Source: Hanleya hanleyi
Taxonomy: Eukaryota; Mollusca; Polyplacophora; Lepidopleurida; Hanleyidae
DNA: 64,000 nucleotides
Reading direction: 5' to 3'
Assembly (NCBI GenBank): GCA_036873755.1
Contig: JAVTVY010051596.1
Coordinates: 62,001-126,000 of the forward strand
Each line of letters opens with the position of its first letter. Positions within the stretch are counted from its first letter, which is position 1. Shown here piece after piece: positions 1 to 13,856 of the stretch. The position numbers and the translations under genes are program-made. The notes under the pieces are model-generated. The model was not told the origin of the DNA. It made no database searches and saw only the letters and a list, made by a program, of their open reading frames with translations.

Positions 1-790
1 CGTGACATAAGATGTCGCTTGATAATGCATTTCACTGACTTGCGCCTAGAGGTGGCGTCACCTGGTATCAAAATCTAAATTTGGTTTCTGGGCAATAACT
101 TGAGGACCCTCATCGGATTCTTCTCAAATTTGGTATGCAGATGTCCCCACGATACCATGTTCCTTGGGATTGTATTTTTCCCCGCTTCTGCCTACAGGTG
201 GCGTCTCCTGGTGGAAAAATTTGTTTCCGGGCAATAATTTGGCAACTGCTCATCAGATTATTCTCAAATTTTGTATTCATATGTGACCCGCCCCAAATAA
301 CATGAACACCGGTGGGTATCTAGTACCGGCAATAACTTGAGGACCCCTCTTCAGAGTCTCAAAGTTCATATGCCGATACCATGACATGAGATGTCATTTG
401 GGATTGTGTTTTGCCTGCTTGCACCTACATGTACAGGTGGTGACTGCTTGTGGCAAAGTCTAAATTTGGTTTCTGGGCAATAGGTTGAGGATGCCTTCAT
501 ATTCTTGTCAAATTTAGTTTGCAGATAATATGCCATGAGTTGTCTCTTGGGGTTGCATTTCAGTTACATAATTTTCATGCTACATGGTAAAGAAAATATA
601 TTACAGTAGCAATCAACATTCAGTCAGCCATTCGGAGTTGATCTCAAAACCCGGGAAGGTGGAAAGACCCCTCTGCTTCTTACGCCTGTGAAGTAGCTGT
701 TGCCATCCTCATGAATATCTTCTGAAACCGACAGCGCTTATAAATATTGCTGCCATTTTGGCGGGGGACCTAGCATCCTCTGGCTGCTTG
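1..790. repeat. dispersed repeat with tandem core, one end only
   Basis: This stretch is built of imperfect units of roughly 170 bases that share phrases such as 'ctaaatttggtttctgggc' and 'cacctacaggtggcg'. It ends with 'ggcgggggacctagcatcc' plus 'tctggctgcttg' near base 790. The same phrases and the same end occur at 62640-63035, so it is a dispersed element whose other end lies outside the window. It abuts the start of the long duplication, so it probably inserted there or cut the duplicated segment short. No coding potential is visible. Confidence 0.7.
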
Positions 791-3413
791 TTTTATAATT
801 ATTTTGCTCTTCTAAAAGAGATTCGCTCTTTCACAATTCTCTTGCCGATTTGAACCAGTCCCGTCGAATCACTTTACGGCTTCTCCAATAACATTACGTC
901 ATTAGGTATTTGCAGTTATGTCAAAACTGAATATATTACATGGAATGTCCAATATTTTTTCCGATTTTAAGGGAAACTAAAATCTTCCTTCCCAACGTTT
1001 CCCATATCGTCGATATCTACTGAAACTGAAGTTAATTCATTCGGCACAAATACTTTTTAAAGACGTGAATACCGTATTTCTATAGTAGGTCCCTGATCCC
1101 TTAGTAAAATTGTCAATTATACGTAATTCACAGCGGAAAGAAATCTCGCGTTCTTTATTACTTTTCATAGAAACATTTTAACCTACTAGGCGAAACCGCT
1201 AAAACACAAGAACCCCCTTAAATCACCAGCGGTCTGCCTTATTGTATAATATATTCTCCCCTAACGCACAATAATGCTTCACGGATGACGATACCATGTA
1301 GCGAATGATGCAAAATGTCAGTAAAATATATTATTACATATGGTTTAACATGCTCTGTGGAATCATAGTATACTGTACTTGTTCTACTAACCATTGACAG
1401 AAGCGGTTAATATGGATTTTATTCACTGCTGTACATGATGGAATATCAAATACCGGAGAAGACACAAAACAGAAAAATGCGGAGATATGGCTAATTATGC
1501 AGTTGAGTCTCGGTACTGTACTGTCTACAGAACCGAAACGCTGACTCGGTCAATCAAAAGTACGATACGAACAGATGATAATTCAGTAGGGCTACGTGTA
1601 TCGATTGGAACCCAGGGAATAAGCTCTTTAATGACGAAGCGGTCGAATTAGACAGCATTCATCCACCTCCATTAAGTCGAAATCTTCCGCAAAGAGCAAA
1701 GTTGCCCCGCGTCCGATATTAGATCATAACCTGGAAAGGCGCCATCTAAAAGATGTTTTAGCAAGCCTTTCTGCTCCAAGACCATACCATTTTTTGTCTC
1801 TTTTAAGGTCCGGACATGACCATTGTATGCTTTATATCACTACAAGTAAGACGGTATATGTCTTTGGTTTCGTCTGGCAGAGTCGCTTCGAGTACGTTCT
1901 TTGATCGATTGCGATGTCTGTTAGCCTACAATTTTCAGTGACGCCATTTTTGGTCCATCCAGAAAGCCTGTATATATGTTAACTATACTATTGGGCCAAG
2001 CTATAAAAGTTTTTTCCAGTGATTTCCGTTTAGAGCTGTCCACAGTAAAAACTATTTCTCCCATTTGGTTATTGGCGTAATATTCGGCACTTAGAAGCCA
2101 GTCATCGTCTACAAAAAAATTCCTCGCCAGTATGATCGAAATATCTTCATCGTATCAAGCAGGGATATTTGACGAAATTCTCAGAACAAGCGGAGAAACA
2201 AGCACGTCCCCCGCCCAGCCAAACTACCAACGGTGATTACAAATCCCTGCCCGTTTTCATTATCGTTGACCTTGATATGAGCACATGCGTTTGTTTATCT
2301 GTGGCCAGATCACTCCCATAGAGCTTCCGTGTCCCGAAGTAGTTCCAAAGTTCTACGATCGCATGCCAGTCTTTTGTCTTTATTAGGAGTATCGTGAATT
2401 AAATTTATAGCTACTACACTCAAACAGATTCATTTCGAAACCAAAATTATAGAACAAAAATAACGGACTTGGAGTTTTGCAGATTCGTGGCGTCATCTCG
2501 AGTAAAGAGGATGTCCGGGCCTAGAGGAAGACAGGATCTCTACACATTAGAGAGCGATTGTGTACTGGGATAGAATACGCCAGCTTGCGCCACCTGGCGG
2601 GCTATTTGAAAGAGCATATTGCTCTGTTATTCAAAGCCTCTCGACGAGGCTTTCTAGTGAACTTTACATAAAGTCCATGTTGGGTAGCATTGTTTGAAAG
2701 CTCAAGAGTGTAACGGAAATATTTGTCCAACTATTGTGATTAGAAAAATGTGTTATTGAGGCTCACCATTTCATATTTGTGACCGTAAAGACAGGTCAAG
2801 GTCAGTCCTGAGTGAACTAGATCTAGATCCCCTCATGAGGCAGTATTGTGTTAAAGATCAAGACTTGCTCAATTGCTCCTCAGATATTGTGTTTACAAGC
2901 AAATATGACACCTACATGTATGCACATTTCTACCTCTAGAGCTGTGGCCAATTGAAGTAAGTCAAGGTCAGTCCAGATTGGGCTTCAGCAAGAAGCCATC
3001 AAAGGCAGTACTGCTCCAAATATCAATATTTTAGCCCAACTCGTCCCTCAGATAGGTATTTTATTCGCACACACATATGACATCCATTTACATTAGAGGA
3101 TTTCATACGAAATACTGACTCTTGGTCTATATGTTATTTAGATATTTCAGTCACAACTTTTGGGACAGACGGACGGACATATGGACGAAGTGCATTTCCA
3201 TTTGCGTGACGGGAGACTATAAGCTGAACTTCTGCAATATCTCTATGGGGAATTCCAGATTTCTGTTTAGGTTCATCTTCGAAGACAGTTATAACCAACA
3301 ACCTCCATATAAGCTTCTCTTTATGTAGGAACAAGAAATTAAAGCAATATACATGTATGTTGCATTACCGCTCACAAATGAAGCATTTATATTTTCTTCT
3401 GATCCATTTTCAG

Positions 3414-3782
3414 CAACGTGTTCCCCAACATGACAAGTTCGACATCGAGAAACTACAAGAAAATGGAAGTCTGTCTCCGAGATTTTCGCGCCGATTGAAT
3501 CCGACAGCTACGCCCCCTGGTGGCGGAGGCGATGGATATGAGAAACAGTTTATACGTGTAATGCAGAAAGTGTATCAAACGATCGAGCGAAACGAAATGC
3601 GACTGGTAGAACAAGATAGAAGGGACGCCTTCAAACAAGAATGGCAACAACTGGCGATAGTGGTTGATAGGTTGTTGCTTTGGTGCTTTCTCTTCACAAC
3701 TGTGACAGTGACGCTGACCATAATGCTTCACGGTCCTCAGGCCCAGGTGTTTTCAGCGAGTGAAGACCAGACGACAGTTTGA
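3414..3782 (+). CDS. nicotinic acetylcholine receptor-like subunit, terminal exon (copy 1)
   Basis: This 122-codon exon encodes the end of a Cys-loop ligand-gated ion channel subunit. Residues ~1-40 are a variable cytoplasmic stretch with a Pro/Gly-rich piece. Residues ~41-80 form the amphipathic MA helix (KQFIRVMQKVYQTIERNEMR, then EQDRRDAFKQEWQQLA). Residues ~81-106 are transmembrane segment 4 (VVDRLLLWCFLF…LTIML), followed by a short extracellular tail. The exon starts after a good acceptor (pyrimidine tract, 'ccattttcag') and ends at TGA. The methionines upstream of 3414 are intronic and not a start. An AATAAA at 5184 could serve polyadenylation. The exons preceding this copy are not in the window. 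The family is clear; the subunit type is not. It could also be the 3' remnant of a partial gene duplication. Confidence 0.85.
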   Translation, partial: QRVPQHDKFDIEKLQENGSLSPRFSRRLNPTATPPGGGGDGYEKQFIRVMQKVYQTIERNEMRLVEQDRRDAFKQEWQQLAIVVDRLLLWCFLFTTVTVTLTIMLHGPQAQVFSASEDQTTV

Positions 3783-5784
3783 TCGTGACGACAAATAAGC
3801 GCTGGAAGTCTGGTATTTGGAGGCAAGAATATGCCTGACACTGTGAGGAGCGCTGGAAACATTCTATACCATTGAATTCTCGCATAAGAATTCCAACGTG
3901 AACCAGTTAGCATTTAGTTCCCGTGACTGTGAACCTGGTTCTGGAAGCGAACGTTTTGTGACTCGGTCATGGAGGAGAACGTCTGTGAACCCGGTCCTGG
4001 AGCTGAACGTTTTGTGTCCCAGCCCTGGAAGTGAACTTTTTTGAGGATCTTCAATAACATTCCCAAACTATGACCCGATAATTCCGTATCCTCGTGCCTC
4101 GCAAAGTCGAGCAAATGAAAATAACGTTAAAGGACTGTTCGTTGGTTCTGATTGGCGATGGCCCTGCATGTTTTGGATCATCTATTGTGTATGTCTATCT
4201 GGATGTCTGGTTCTCCGATGGTGTACAGTATCGCCATGGGCATGATCCATTGAATTCCAGGCATTAAAACCAGGTCCCAGCAATTGTCGCGAAATACAAA
4301 TTCTATGAAGGCTACTTCAAATGTGTCCAGAGTATGGAGATGTTCTGTGGCGGCTTGATCTGCAGTTCGGAATCTAGTTGGTGTAGCTGACTTTTCTTGG
4401 ATGTTTAGGCGACGGGGAATGGATAAATTACATCGGAGGACAGAAATGAACGGACTGATTATAGCGTTAAGTTCCATTGGTTGTATGTAAACTTAAACTC
4501 TTACGCGTCACACGGGAAAAAACTGAATATTTTGTGATACACAAAAACCGTCTTCATTGAGATGGGTCATGATATATACTCAAAAATTTATCTGAGTGTA
4601 TATATTTAGAATTTGATACGACAGTCGTATCCTTTTTGTGGTTTCTGTTGGCAGAGACGAGCTTTTGTGACTTCCTGGATTCATAAGTAACGTCTTTCCA
4701 TGTTCAATGGCGGTATTTTGGGAGGCTTGGTGCATTTGGAATACATGGGTCATGTTAACTTGCCGAAGCAATAAGAACATTAGTCATACAGACATTAGTG
4801 TAAATATAGCAATATAGCAGTTTTCTATTCGTCTGTATAGACTTTCCAATTTGTCATTGTTATGTTACAATGTCCTGTAATGTCATGGGGACTAATAATG
4901 TAGTTCGCTGGCGAACATGATCGCATAATGTGAATGTTGATGAATGAGTTCGAGTCTACTGCCATACGTTAATTTTCTTACCGCCACTTGCTCGCAGCAT
5001 GATGCTGAGGAAATTACCTCCGGAAATGATTCATTGTTCTTGTATAAATGCATTTTGTATGTGGTATTCTTGTGTTTCCCTTATCAAGTCAACTTGTGCT
5101 ATAAATATACTGTTTCGTGATGTTTTGATTTGCATTTTCATTAAGGACACAGAAACTTGGAGCGCCGTCTTCCGAACGTTTTAGAATAAATCACATTTCA
5201 GAGAGTACGCATCACATAGGTCAATCCTGACATAATATGATTCCCATTTTCTTGCGTTCCAAAGGCAGACAGTGACCATAATTATTCTGTCAAGAAGCAG
5301 TAAAGTGTTCCATACAATGATTTTCACGAAAATGGAAGCGCCACACTAGAGCGTTCCTTTCAACATACGTCTGGCCCATACTAGTGTACACTCCAAGCTG
5401 AAGCGCAGCAATCGCATGAACTGTTTAGCGAGAACAAAATGGTCATTGTATTGTTCACATGATATATCACACCGAGAAATTTCAGTGGATGCCGTTTTAT
5501 TCTTCGTGTTCTGTGTTTCTATTTTGTTGGAACTAATAAAATTAAATTTCAAGAATCCGAAGTAAAGAAGAGGCAAAATCTGCATGGGGGAAAAATTCTC
5601 CTAAAGTAGGCAAGAATTGCCATGTGAGGAGCCCACGATACATTGATATCAAATAACTTATAACTACATCAAATCCACAACAACATTGATCACCCAATTA
5701 TAGTTTCACTGGAATATAGCAAGCGTCAGATCCGACATTCAATATGGCTGTGGTTTATCACTGAAGTACATGTTTCTGGTTCCA

Positions 5785-5917
5785 TGCTGCTTCAAAGATT
5801 TGTTCCTTGAAGTAGCAGGAGCACAACTTGGCTGGGTGGTGCTTAGTTGGTTCGTCGCGATATGGCTGAAATAATGTTGAAAGCGACGTTAAAACCTATT
5901 GACTCCTTGACTGGAAT
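5785..5917 (+). mobile_element. SINE inserted in duplication copy 1
   Basis: A short element ends with 'cgcgatatggctgaaataat' and 'gaaagcgacgttaaaacc', the 3' tail shared by several elements in this window. The same insertion is in duplication copy 2 (about 20540-20673, where the tail continues as CACTCACTCACT). It is absent from the third partial copy at 24890-25145. The insertion therefore happened before copies 1 and 2 separated and after the third split off. The 5' boundary is approximate. Confidence 0.7.
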
Positions 5918-7610
5918 ACGTTTACAAATGTATTTTTATTCATCGTCTCATATCTTACGCCATGTATTTAGGTCTTATATTCTGTCTTATAAGAATGAAT
6001 TTGTCGCGATTCACAACCCATAAGAAAGAAATACACGCCTTGCCGGTCATCTAAAAATAGCAAAAACCGTCATGTTTCCTTCCCATAGTGCAATGCGAAC
6101 CACGAGTAAACTTTTGCTTCACGCATGCTGTAAGTATAGGCACGGACTGGAAATTGCTGAAAAAAGTTATTTGAAAGGATTTTTTACATGATGTCTTCAG
6201 ACTTCTTTCACTCTAGAACAGTTCAGTGATATTGCAGGTCCCTGTCAGCTGCTGACACTGTCTATAAACCAACTTATGACGGTGATTTTCCCCGAGGCCC
6301 ATGTTGAAGGCATTGCTGTATCTGAATCTTGCTTCTAAAAAAGGGGCAATAACTCTTCTTTTTTGCCACTTTCACACGACCGGCAAGTCGTGTATTAGGC
6401 CTATCTACCACACTTTTCAACTCCATATCTGATGTCATCCTCCATAATGCAGGTTTGTATACTCCGTACCAGCTCCGGATTTGTCAGACCAGCCATGACT
6501 AGGAATGCTGATCTGATGTGTGCTATATTGTGTTGTTAATCCTGAACCGGCTAGGATTCTGTACATCCTAATTTTGCGCTGTTTATCTCTTTTGACTTAT
6601 GATGCATTGTGATTCATTGATAGTGTGTGCCTAATTTTATTAACAGTTGGAACAAAGGAGAGCCAAAATGTCCATTTCTGTTCGTCATCGAGATAATTCT
6701 ATTTAGCTGAACACTCAACATTGTGCTGGCGTCCACTCTTGTAATAAAATCACAATGGCGTCGTACTGCCCCAAATGAGAGGGCGATAAGTTAGATGAAT
6801 TTTCATATTGACGTGAAACTTATTTAACAGTTGTTGGGTTTTAGGTGCAAATTATAGTTACTAGAAATAACCTGTCATGCACGATTTTCTTACTGGGTTT
6901 GTGCGGTAAGAACAAATGACTGCCAATCGAAATGTTCTGGTATTAACTTTTAATAGATGAGGCAGAGATTTTCGCATGGAACGTTTTGGGCATGAGGCTT
7001 AAATGTATAATTCGAAAATCAGTGTTAACAAGCATGGATGTATCTGACATATTCAGTTGAACGGAGTTTATTTGTTCGTTGATCGAAGAGTCAGCACATT
7101 TCATCGTTTTTGAAAATATTTCGAAATGCTGTCTCACAAATACTCATCTTTTCCACTGGGTTTTTAAAATGAGATTAACTCATTTGTGTGCTATCGGGGC
7201 AAACTACCGGTATATTGTCGTTCTAAAGTTGAGAAAGATACTGGACTTACAGTCTAGAAATGGTTTCATTATCACCCACTATTTGGAATTGAACATTTGT
7301 CCAACTTGAAAAAATATGTGCGATATAATTGGAATACACGTGACTGTAGTTCAAACTCGAATAAAGAAGTTTTCACCAAGTCCCAGAAGTTTACTTAAAT
7401 TATTCTGGGTTGAGTTTAGAAGTCTAGTATGAGAACCAGTCGCTCGAACCGTTGTCATCTAGAAGGAACATGCATTCCTTAGTCTAAGGTTCCTTTTTGT
7501 TGTCGTGATCCAGGCATGGTATATACAGATTCAAATATAGCACATGATTGAATTCATTAAAAAGATCTATTAACTGAAATAGGCAATAATAAAGTCACCC
7601 AACCAGCTTA

Positions 7611-10600
7611 TAATAAGGAAGGCATGGCAATTCTTCTTCCCTTTCTACTAACTGATATCTATAGTATCACCTTGCTGGGCGTAACCAATTCTTCAAACGA
7701 TCGCACCTACTCGCCACTACAGAGTTAATCGTTTCCGGAATTGAATAGCTGGCATGCCAAAATCCTCACTTTTTCGGGAAACGAAAATGATGATTCCTTT
7801 ATGGCCATAACATTTTACAACCCCCTGTTTTTTCCGCCTTTTTAAAATGCCCGTTTGACGGAGAAACGTTCACATGTCTAACAAGAAAATCATTTCGTTT
7901 GTTTTCTCTGGATGGTGGGTCGAATTTGACATATTTTCGTACATTTTATGGAGTTTTCCAGAAAAGTTGAAGAAGGTTTAAGGAGGATTGCACGTCTTTC
8001 CTTTTCAATTTCAATAGCTCACTTGTCTTCTGGAATAATGGCATGAGTGTGCCCATTCGGAAAATATATACTTTTACAGGGGTTTTGTTAAAGATTTTAC
8101 ATATATTTAAGGCCGAAGACCCGAACCCATGTCTATTTTTAACCGCACATCATTTAGGTGTGGAATGCGCCCTTGATAAAGATCTTTTACCGAGAAGATT
8201 CAAAATGCGTCTCGAGATTCCGTCGTGAATTTTGTGTGAATCCCTCACGAACTAGGTTTATCCCGTGTTGACTCAATCAATCTTTCCTTACAAGAAAAAA
8301 AGTATCATATTGTATGTTATTAAGAGATAGCATATTATAATAATCTAATCGATGCAGAGCAGCAAAAAAAAATCAAAACGATGGACTTATTTTGTGATTT
8401 CGTCACGGACATTTCCAAAGATTATATAACGACAAAACTGTAAGAATAGTATAATTTATCTGAAAATTGACTACAGTGAGTACAGAACACATTTTAACTA
8501 ACGATCGCTTCAAGTTTATCTTCCAAATCGTGATTCCGTCACTGTGGAATTCATCAGACCTTGATGGTGACTGTTCATTTGAACACCATCAGAATCGTAC
8601 TGTACTTGGTCTCCAAATTTGGAAACATTTCATCTTAGACTTTGATGGTGACTGTTCATATACACACCATCAAGATCCCGTAGTAGATTATCCCATCATC
8701 CAGAAAGCATGTCACCTCAGGCATCGATGGTGATGTTAGCACCTTTTTGTATCGAGTTGTTAGTTTACGCATGCATCACATTTGGTGTCAACGCGAAAAT
8801 AACCTACTGAAGCATGGAGTAATGATATAATAAATACTGACGGTGTATGCAGCGAGGCAATGAATGCTGAGAAAAATCTCCACATCGAAATCACAAATTA
8901 ATATCAAACTATTTTAGACAACGTGATCAGGCCGAAAATGTTAGATTGATATTCAGTCTACATATAACTAATTTAGTATTGGAATAATTTGTACAATAGA
9001 ACTGCACGAGGCACGATGTTTTCCGTCCTTCAAACATGATTGTTGTTTATTGTATGCCGTCAACCGGGCGATATAATCAAGAAGCTGATATTTGGATTTC
9101 TGATTTTATTAATATCGAAAAGTAAGAAAACTGAAGAAATTGATTGTTACGCTCAGTGTTGCGTGCAGGATTAAACTCTATGTTCTGGGTATCTATTAGT
9201 GTTGCATGGAAAAGCATTAGTTTCACTTCAATTAAAGATGTGTCTAGAAATATTTTTCCTGCCTTTCCCCCTATAACGTGGGAGTTGTTCACATGCAACT
9301 CAAATTGAGAAGCGCCATTGTATGCTTAACGTTATTGTGTTGTCTGCATGTTAAGAGTCCTAAAAGCTTAATTTTCGGAAAGAAAAAATTCTTTCCTTGA
9401 TCAGGTCAAATATTCTTGCGAAGTCTATTAACCAATTTAGATTTCCCTGTGTTATCGATTTCTAGTTTCATGCTGTCACGAATATCTTCCGATAAATGTT
9501 ACTGCGTAACTTATCATACTATTTGTTTGCTGATCCTTCTTAAATAATGGATTTTCGCAATATGCCTTGAAATTACGTTACACGTATTTACCTAATAAAC
9601 AACCACGTTCCATTTGATGCCGTTAGAGGAGGCAACGAAGCGCCATAAATATTTCATAGAAAGTTTTTTCTCACAACATTGCATCTTGCCAGTTGTAATC
9701 TAATAAGTGGTGGTCTACTCTCAAAAACATGTTTTCAGATTGATTTAGTGTTGGAGAAAATATAATAATATACAATTTTTATCGAATATCTCTGTTCTGT
9801 TAAATAATAATAACGTTATATAAATAAGATTTTCAGACTTCTAATGGTTTTCCTAAAAGCTTTCAATTCACCTAGTACTCGGAAGTATGGGTTCGATACA
9901 GAATACATATATAACGTGCTCATATATATATTAAAACATTACTGTACAGATTGAGGCTTTATTAAAATTAAAGGAGCAAAGTGCCTGATTGAATGGCTTC
10001 AACGTTATTCAGATATCGCAAACAACTCTAATTTGAACATTTTATTGTGTCTTTCAAGCAACAAGCTTGTATTTGAAAAATGTGCCATGTGGTAAACCCG
10101 TGATTCAGACTCATGAATTTGGCATTTATCAACATATGCAATAATCCACAGGCGCCGCACAGGACGCCCGCGACAAAACCCATTGATGAGCAGAGCGCCT
10201 TGCTGATTAAACTTAACATTAGATGGGAATTGTTCTTTTGAAAGATTTCTCTGTAAACCGTTACCAGATGTGCCATTTCCTGATGTTTTAGCTACAGTAT
10301 GCAGAATGAAATAAAAAAAATGGATGACCCTCTTCGTTCCATTGTTAATATAAATTTGGGATATTTAACACATTCAATCCTTTTCTAAATTCGGATAGAA
10401 CGGCCTATCGCCGGTATATGGAATAGATTTATTCAGATTCTGTAGAACTTAGCAAAGTTGCCATGCTCTGACGTTAAATCATAACTATTGGGTTATTTGT
10501 TCTACAAAATTGGTTCCCTGGGCCGCGAAACTTCTGGGAAAAGCGCCACAAACCGTGTATGCAATAGCTCAGTCCCTTGTTAATCTAATTAATTGTCGCC

Positions 10601-12883
10601 CTGTGTGGTCCGTGTCGGCCAGGCGAAACATGCCTACAAATCTAACTTGGTGAATATGTTTTGGGGCTGAAAATAAAGCAAGGAAAGGATCCCTACGAAT
10701 AATCATCTAAAGCATGTTGATAGTCGAGCCAATCAGTGGAAGCGAACGAAACGCTGTTACTGGTTGTTTGGAGTAGACTGTTGCGCATGCGCTCCAGTAG
10801 CGAATCTACCACAAATATTAAATACTTCAATAGAGTAAATCTGACTTGTGTTTTATTTCTAAGTGTAGGTACTGATATGTCAGTGCGACAAAGTTTCTGC
10901 AATTATGGCCGTGGAAACAGAAATTCACCACACCAGCACTTGAATAACTGATATGAAAGACGCCTTAGTATGTTCAATAGTTGTATACTGTCTGCGTCTT
11001 TTCAAAGTGTTCTTCAGGTATAAATGTTTAGGAATGGTTATGACGAAAACATACTCTTTTTGTGCGTGACGTTGATAAAGCTGAGATTTGTTTTAATCTA
11101 AACCTCTAAATATGTAAATAAATATGACACTTTAAACCCAAATGACATGACTTGAAACGTTAACTCGTCCTGGGCGGGTACTTTCTACAACAGACCGACA
11201 GAAACATTTGTAGCAATTGGAAACGTTGAATTGAAATTGCTCAAATAATCCTAAATCTGTGACGTTCCTTCTCCAGAAAGGCATACCCGAGTTCTGATGG
11301 AGGCACCTGAAAAAAGAATCTTAACCTGTTGTGGAATATTTCCAGATTATATCACCAGCGAAATATTCCTCGAATTTATTCCATACTCGGTATGGAATAT
11401 TCCTTGCTATGTTGTGAAATATTCCGCAGATGCTATAGTTGGGGAATATTTCATAATTTTTTTTTCAGTATACGCGTATAGCCGCGGTTAATTTATTCGA
11501 GCCTCTATTTTTTTCTTATTTTGTCTCATGTATTGCAACAATAAGTAGTCTGTTGACGAACATCAGTCAACTATCGTATTCCATTTGCTGAAGTGGCCTT
11601 GTCCAGCCGTTTCGGAGGAGACCGGTGGAATTTTGTCTACCTGACACCTAGAAAAGCTGAATCTGTCATGAATTCTTTTATCTCGTAATATAGTAAGAAT
11701 TTTGATTATTTTAACTGGAATTTGTTCAGGGGGTATATTTTTGTCACCGCGGAAACTCCATGTAAATTCTTCTATTTTGCCTATTAGTCTTTCCGAATAC
11801 CAGAGAGGTGATGTCTTCCTCATTATTCTTCAAAACAATCGGAAGGTGATGTTTTCGTCATTTTCTTCAAAACTGTTGATAAACGGGGGCACAAACTATT
11901 TTATTTCACATCAGATAATTATTTAATAAATTATCATGCAGTTTTTTGTGAAGAAAATCACATCAGTAAAAAAATCGAAAAATCTGACCGACAAATCATA
12001 CATAAATGCGCTCTGCGAAATCTTTTAAATTTAGAAACTGTCTACGGACACATCGGGCATGTTGGCTGATGCTCAGCATGTTGAATTTCCGCGATGATCG
12101 CCACTTTTTTGTTCACTAATGGGGGTATTGTCCCGTTCTGCCAGGAACGTGATTGCATCAGGTTCATTGGATAATTTCTCGACATCGCATGGCCAGTTTT
12201 TCTCATTTGATGTTCAAATCTTGATATTTGAAAACAATGTTGGGCTTCAAAATATCCATTTTCAACTGAATGCCTCTTATGAGACCTTTCAACGTTCTCG
12301 CTGCAAAGGTTCCAAATTAAATAAGGGTATTCAATAAGCGAACTGCAGTCCAACATAATCACCAATGGCGTATCTTGTGGACCAGACAAGAACATTATTC
12401 GACGAGCGGTCAGTGCTTTCGGTGAGATTTTCTAAGTTTTTTTTTTCTTTAACCAATGTGATGAGAGGGGGCGTGTTCGATATCTTGCATTATAGTGGTG
12501 TAGATTACGAAAAACACAGCCGATGATGGGATTTGAAAGGGGCAAACTACCTCGCAACAAAATGTCACTACTGTGGATTTGAAAGATATATTGCGGTGAC
12601 ATCATTTTTCAGATTCGCGCAACTTTTGCAGACAATTATGCGTCTCCCTTGCTTGCGAAAAATAAACTAGCTGAATGTCGGATCGAAATTCAGCTACTAC
12701 GAAACTAAGATATCTATGTATTTACTCGCATGCTGCTCGATTTAATCAAATTCAGTTTGGAGAATCGATAGTCGAATACAAGATCCGCGCATTAAATACT
12801 TTAAGGCAACGGACCATGCCATACTTCTTTCAACGTCTTCAAAGCGAACACAATCTGCGTTTTTGTGGGCTGCAAATATGAGC
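7611..12883. other. no gene recognised; inter-duplication DNA
   Basis: AT-rich DNA between the two long duplicates. I looked here for upstream exons of the receptor (ligand-binding domain, TM1, TM2) and found none. Two things stand out: paired hairpin-like repeats at 8561-8673 and a cluster of GAATATTC-like palindromes at 11333-11455. Short open frames lack family motifs and splice context. Confidence 0.5.
8561..8673. repeat. two tandem imperfect hairpins, ~81-base spacing
   Basis: The phrase 'tgatggtgactgttcat' followed by 'ttgaacaccatca' folds on itself. It recurs 81 bases later with the arms spaced by 'atacac'. A similar phrase, 'gactgtgactgttcat', lies inside the MITE copies at 12884-13300 and 16450-16895, so this is probably a diverged fragment of that family. 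Confidence 0.6.
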
Positions 12884-13300
12884 GTCTAGTCCGTCATTCA
12901 ATATTCAGCCGTCGCCCGTTAAAGAATTTCCGTATCCATAATCTAAAGATTTAATTTCTACAACAGCATAAGCAAATAGATAAGTAAATAATGATAGTAT
13001 ATGTAAACATATAGACTAGTTTCCTGGAAGAGAGAAAGGTTCAACAGTTGTCACTGATGGTGGCAATTAAGGCATCGAGATGTCCCACTTATCCAGTCCG
13101 TAAGAGTATCCCTACATCCATATGATTATCGTTGAAAAAATGTCATCTAGTTTATCTCCATCACGCTATGATTGTGACTGTTCATGTGAACGTCATGAAG
13201 ATCTTGAATTGCATGGGGTTCATACGGTCCCTAGCCACGGGTTGAGCGGAATTTCGTCACGAAACGTTAGGTCAAAGATCTTGTACGCCAAGCACGTATT
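12884..13300. mobile_element. MITE-like dispersed repeat, family G, copy 1
   Basis: It begins near 'agcgtctagtccgtcattca' and runs through 'attcagccgtcg' and 'tccataatc' to 'ggttgagcggaatt'. The same sequence occurs at 16450-16895, 43067-43367 and 63738-63830. The copy at 16450 sits in one duplicate and not in the other, which shows the family is mobile. There is no open frame. The ends and target duplication are not clear enough to assign a superfamily. Confidence 0.75.
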
Positions 13301-13856
13301 TTGCTGTCAGCGTGCGATATGTAAAACTGGCATTGCTTCTTGATAAGTGACCCTGATTCGAGAGGATAGAACACGGCTGTTCCAGCGAACTCGTGGTTTT
13401 TCCCTCTTGATCAGAAGAAATCTGAGGGCAATCAATTGTGGATAGCGGATAAAATCATTTACTTTGATGAACATTTAATCTTCAACAGTTCAAAAAAGAG
13501 ATACACCTCAGTGACATTTTTTCGCAGTTGATCTATAGCATGTGTTCTCCGCTACCAATCATATTACCCATTATATTCCAAGACTAGGTTTATGTTAACT
13601 GGGTCATAATAACCTCAGGGTAATCGTAATAAATTATCTTTTTGTTGTTGTTGTTGTTTTTTTCATTTTTTTTTCATGGGAACATTTGGAGAGGTGTGAA
13701 CTTCTGCTTTCCAATATTCTACGGAGTTTCTACGGAAGCTGTAGTAGGGAGAACATGCAGTCTGTCCCATCTCACCGACCCGCCAACAATGGGTTTAAAT
13801 CCTGATCACTAAATAACCATGGTCATAAAATTATCGTTTTCCCTTTCTTTTTTCAG

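Larger units (their letters stand above)
791..7610. repeat. long direct duplication, copy 1
   Basis: The segment from 'ttttataattattttgctc' to 'gtcacccaaccagctta' recurs in the same orientation at 14981-22441, with near-identity over long runs. Copy 1 lacks the ~150 bases at 15243-15394, the MITE at 16450-16895 and the insertion at 21900-22288. It has ~370 bases near 6030-6400 and ~85 bases near 5605-5690 that copy 2 lacks. It carries the terminal exon of a nicotinic receptor-like gene. Its left edge coincides with the end of another repeat, so the original duplication probably extended further left. Outside the exon and a SINE I see no gene in it. Confidence 0.9.

Noticed and set aside
3122..3328. 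68-codon open frame, repeated at 17918-18124
   Set aside because: It lies in the intron just before the receptor terminal exon, has no family motif, and the 'gacggacggacatatggacg' phrase is typical of non-coding repeats. It is shared only because of the duplication.
4178..4477. Minus-strand frame (ADQAATEHLHTLDTFEVAFI…), also open at 18974-19252
   Set aside because: Open in both duplicates, but they are too similar for that to show constraint. No domain or splice context was recognised.
10028..10276. Minus-strand frame with hydrophobic stretch, considered as a receptor TM exon
   Set aside because: Wrong strand for the receptor gene, and lacks the TM1-TM2 sequence pattern of Cys-loop receptors.
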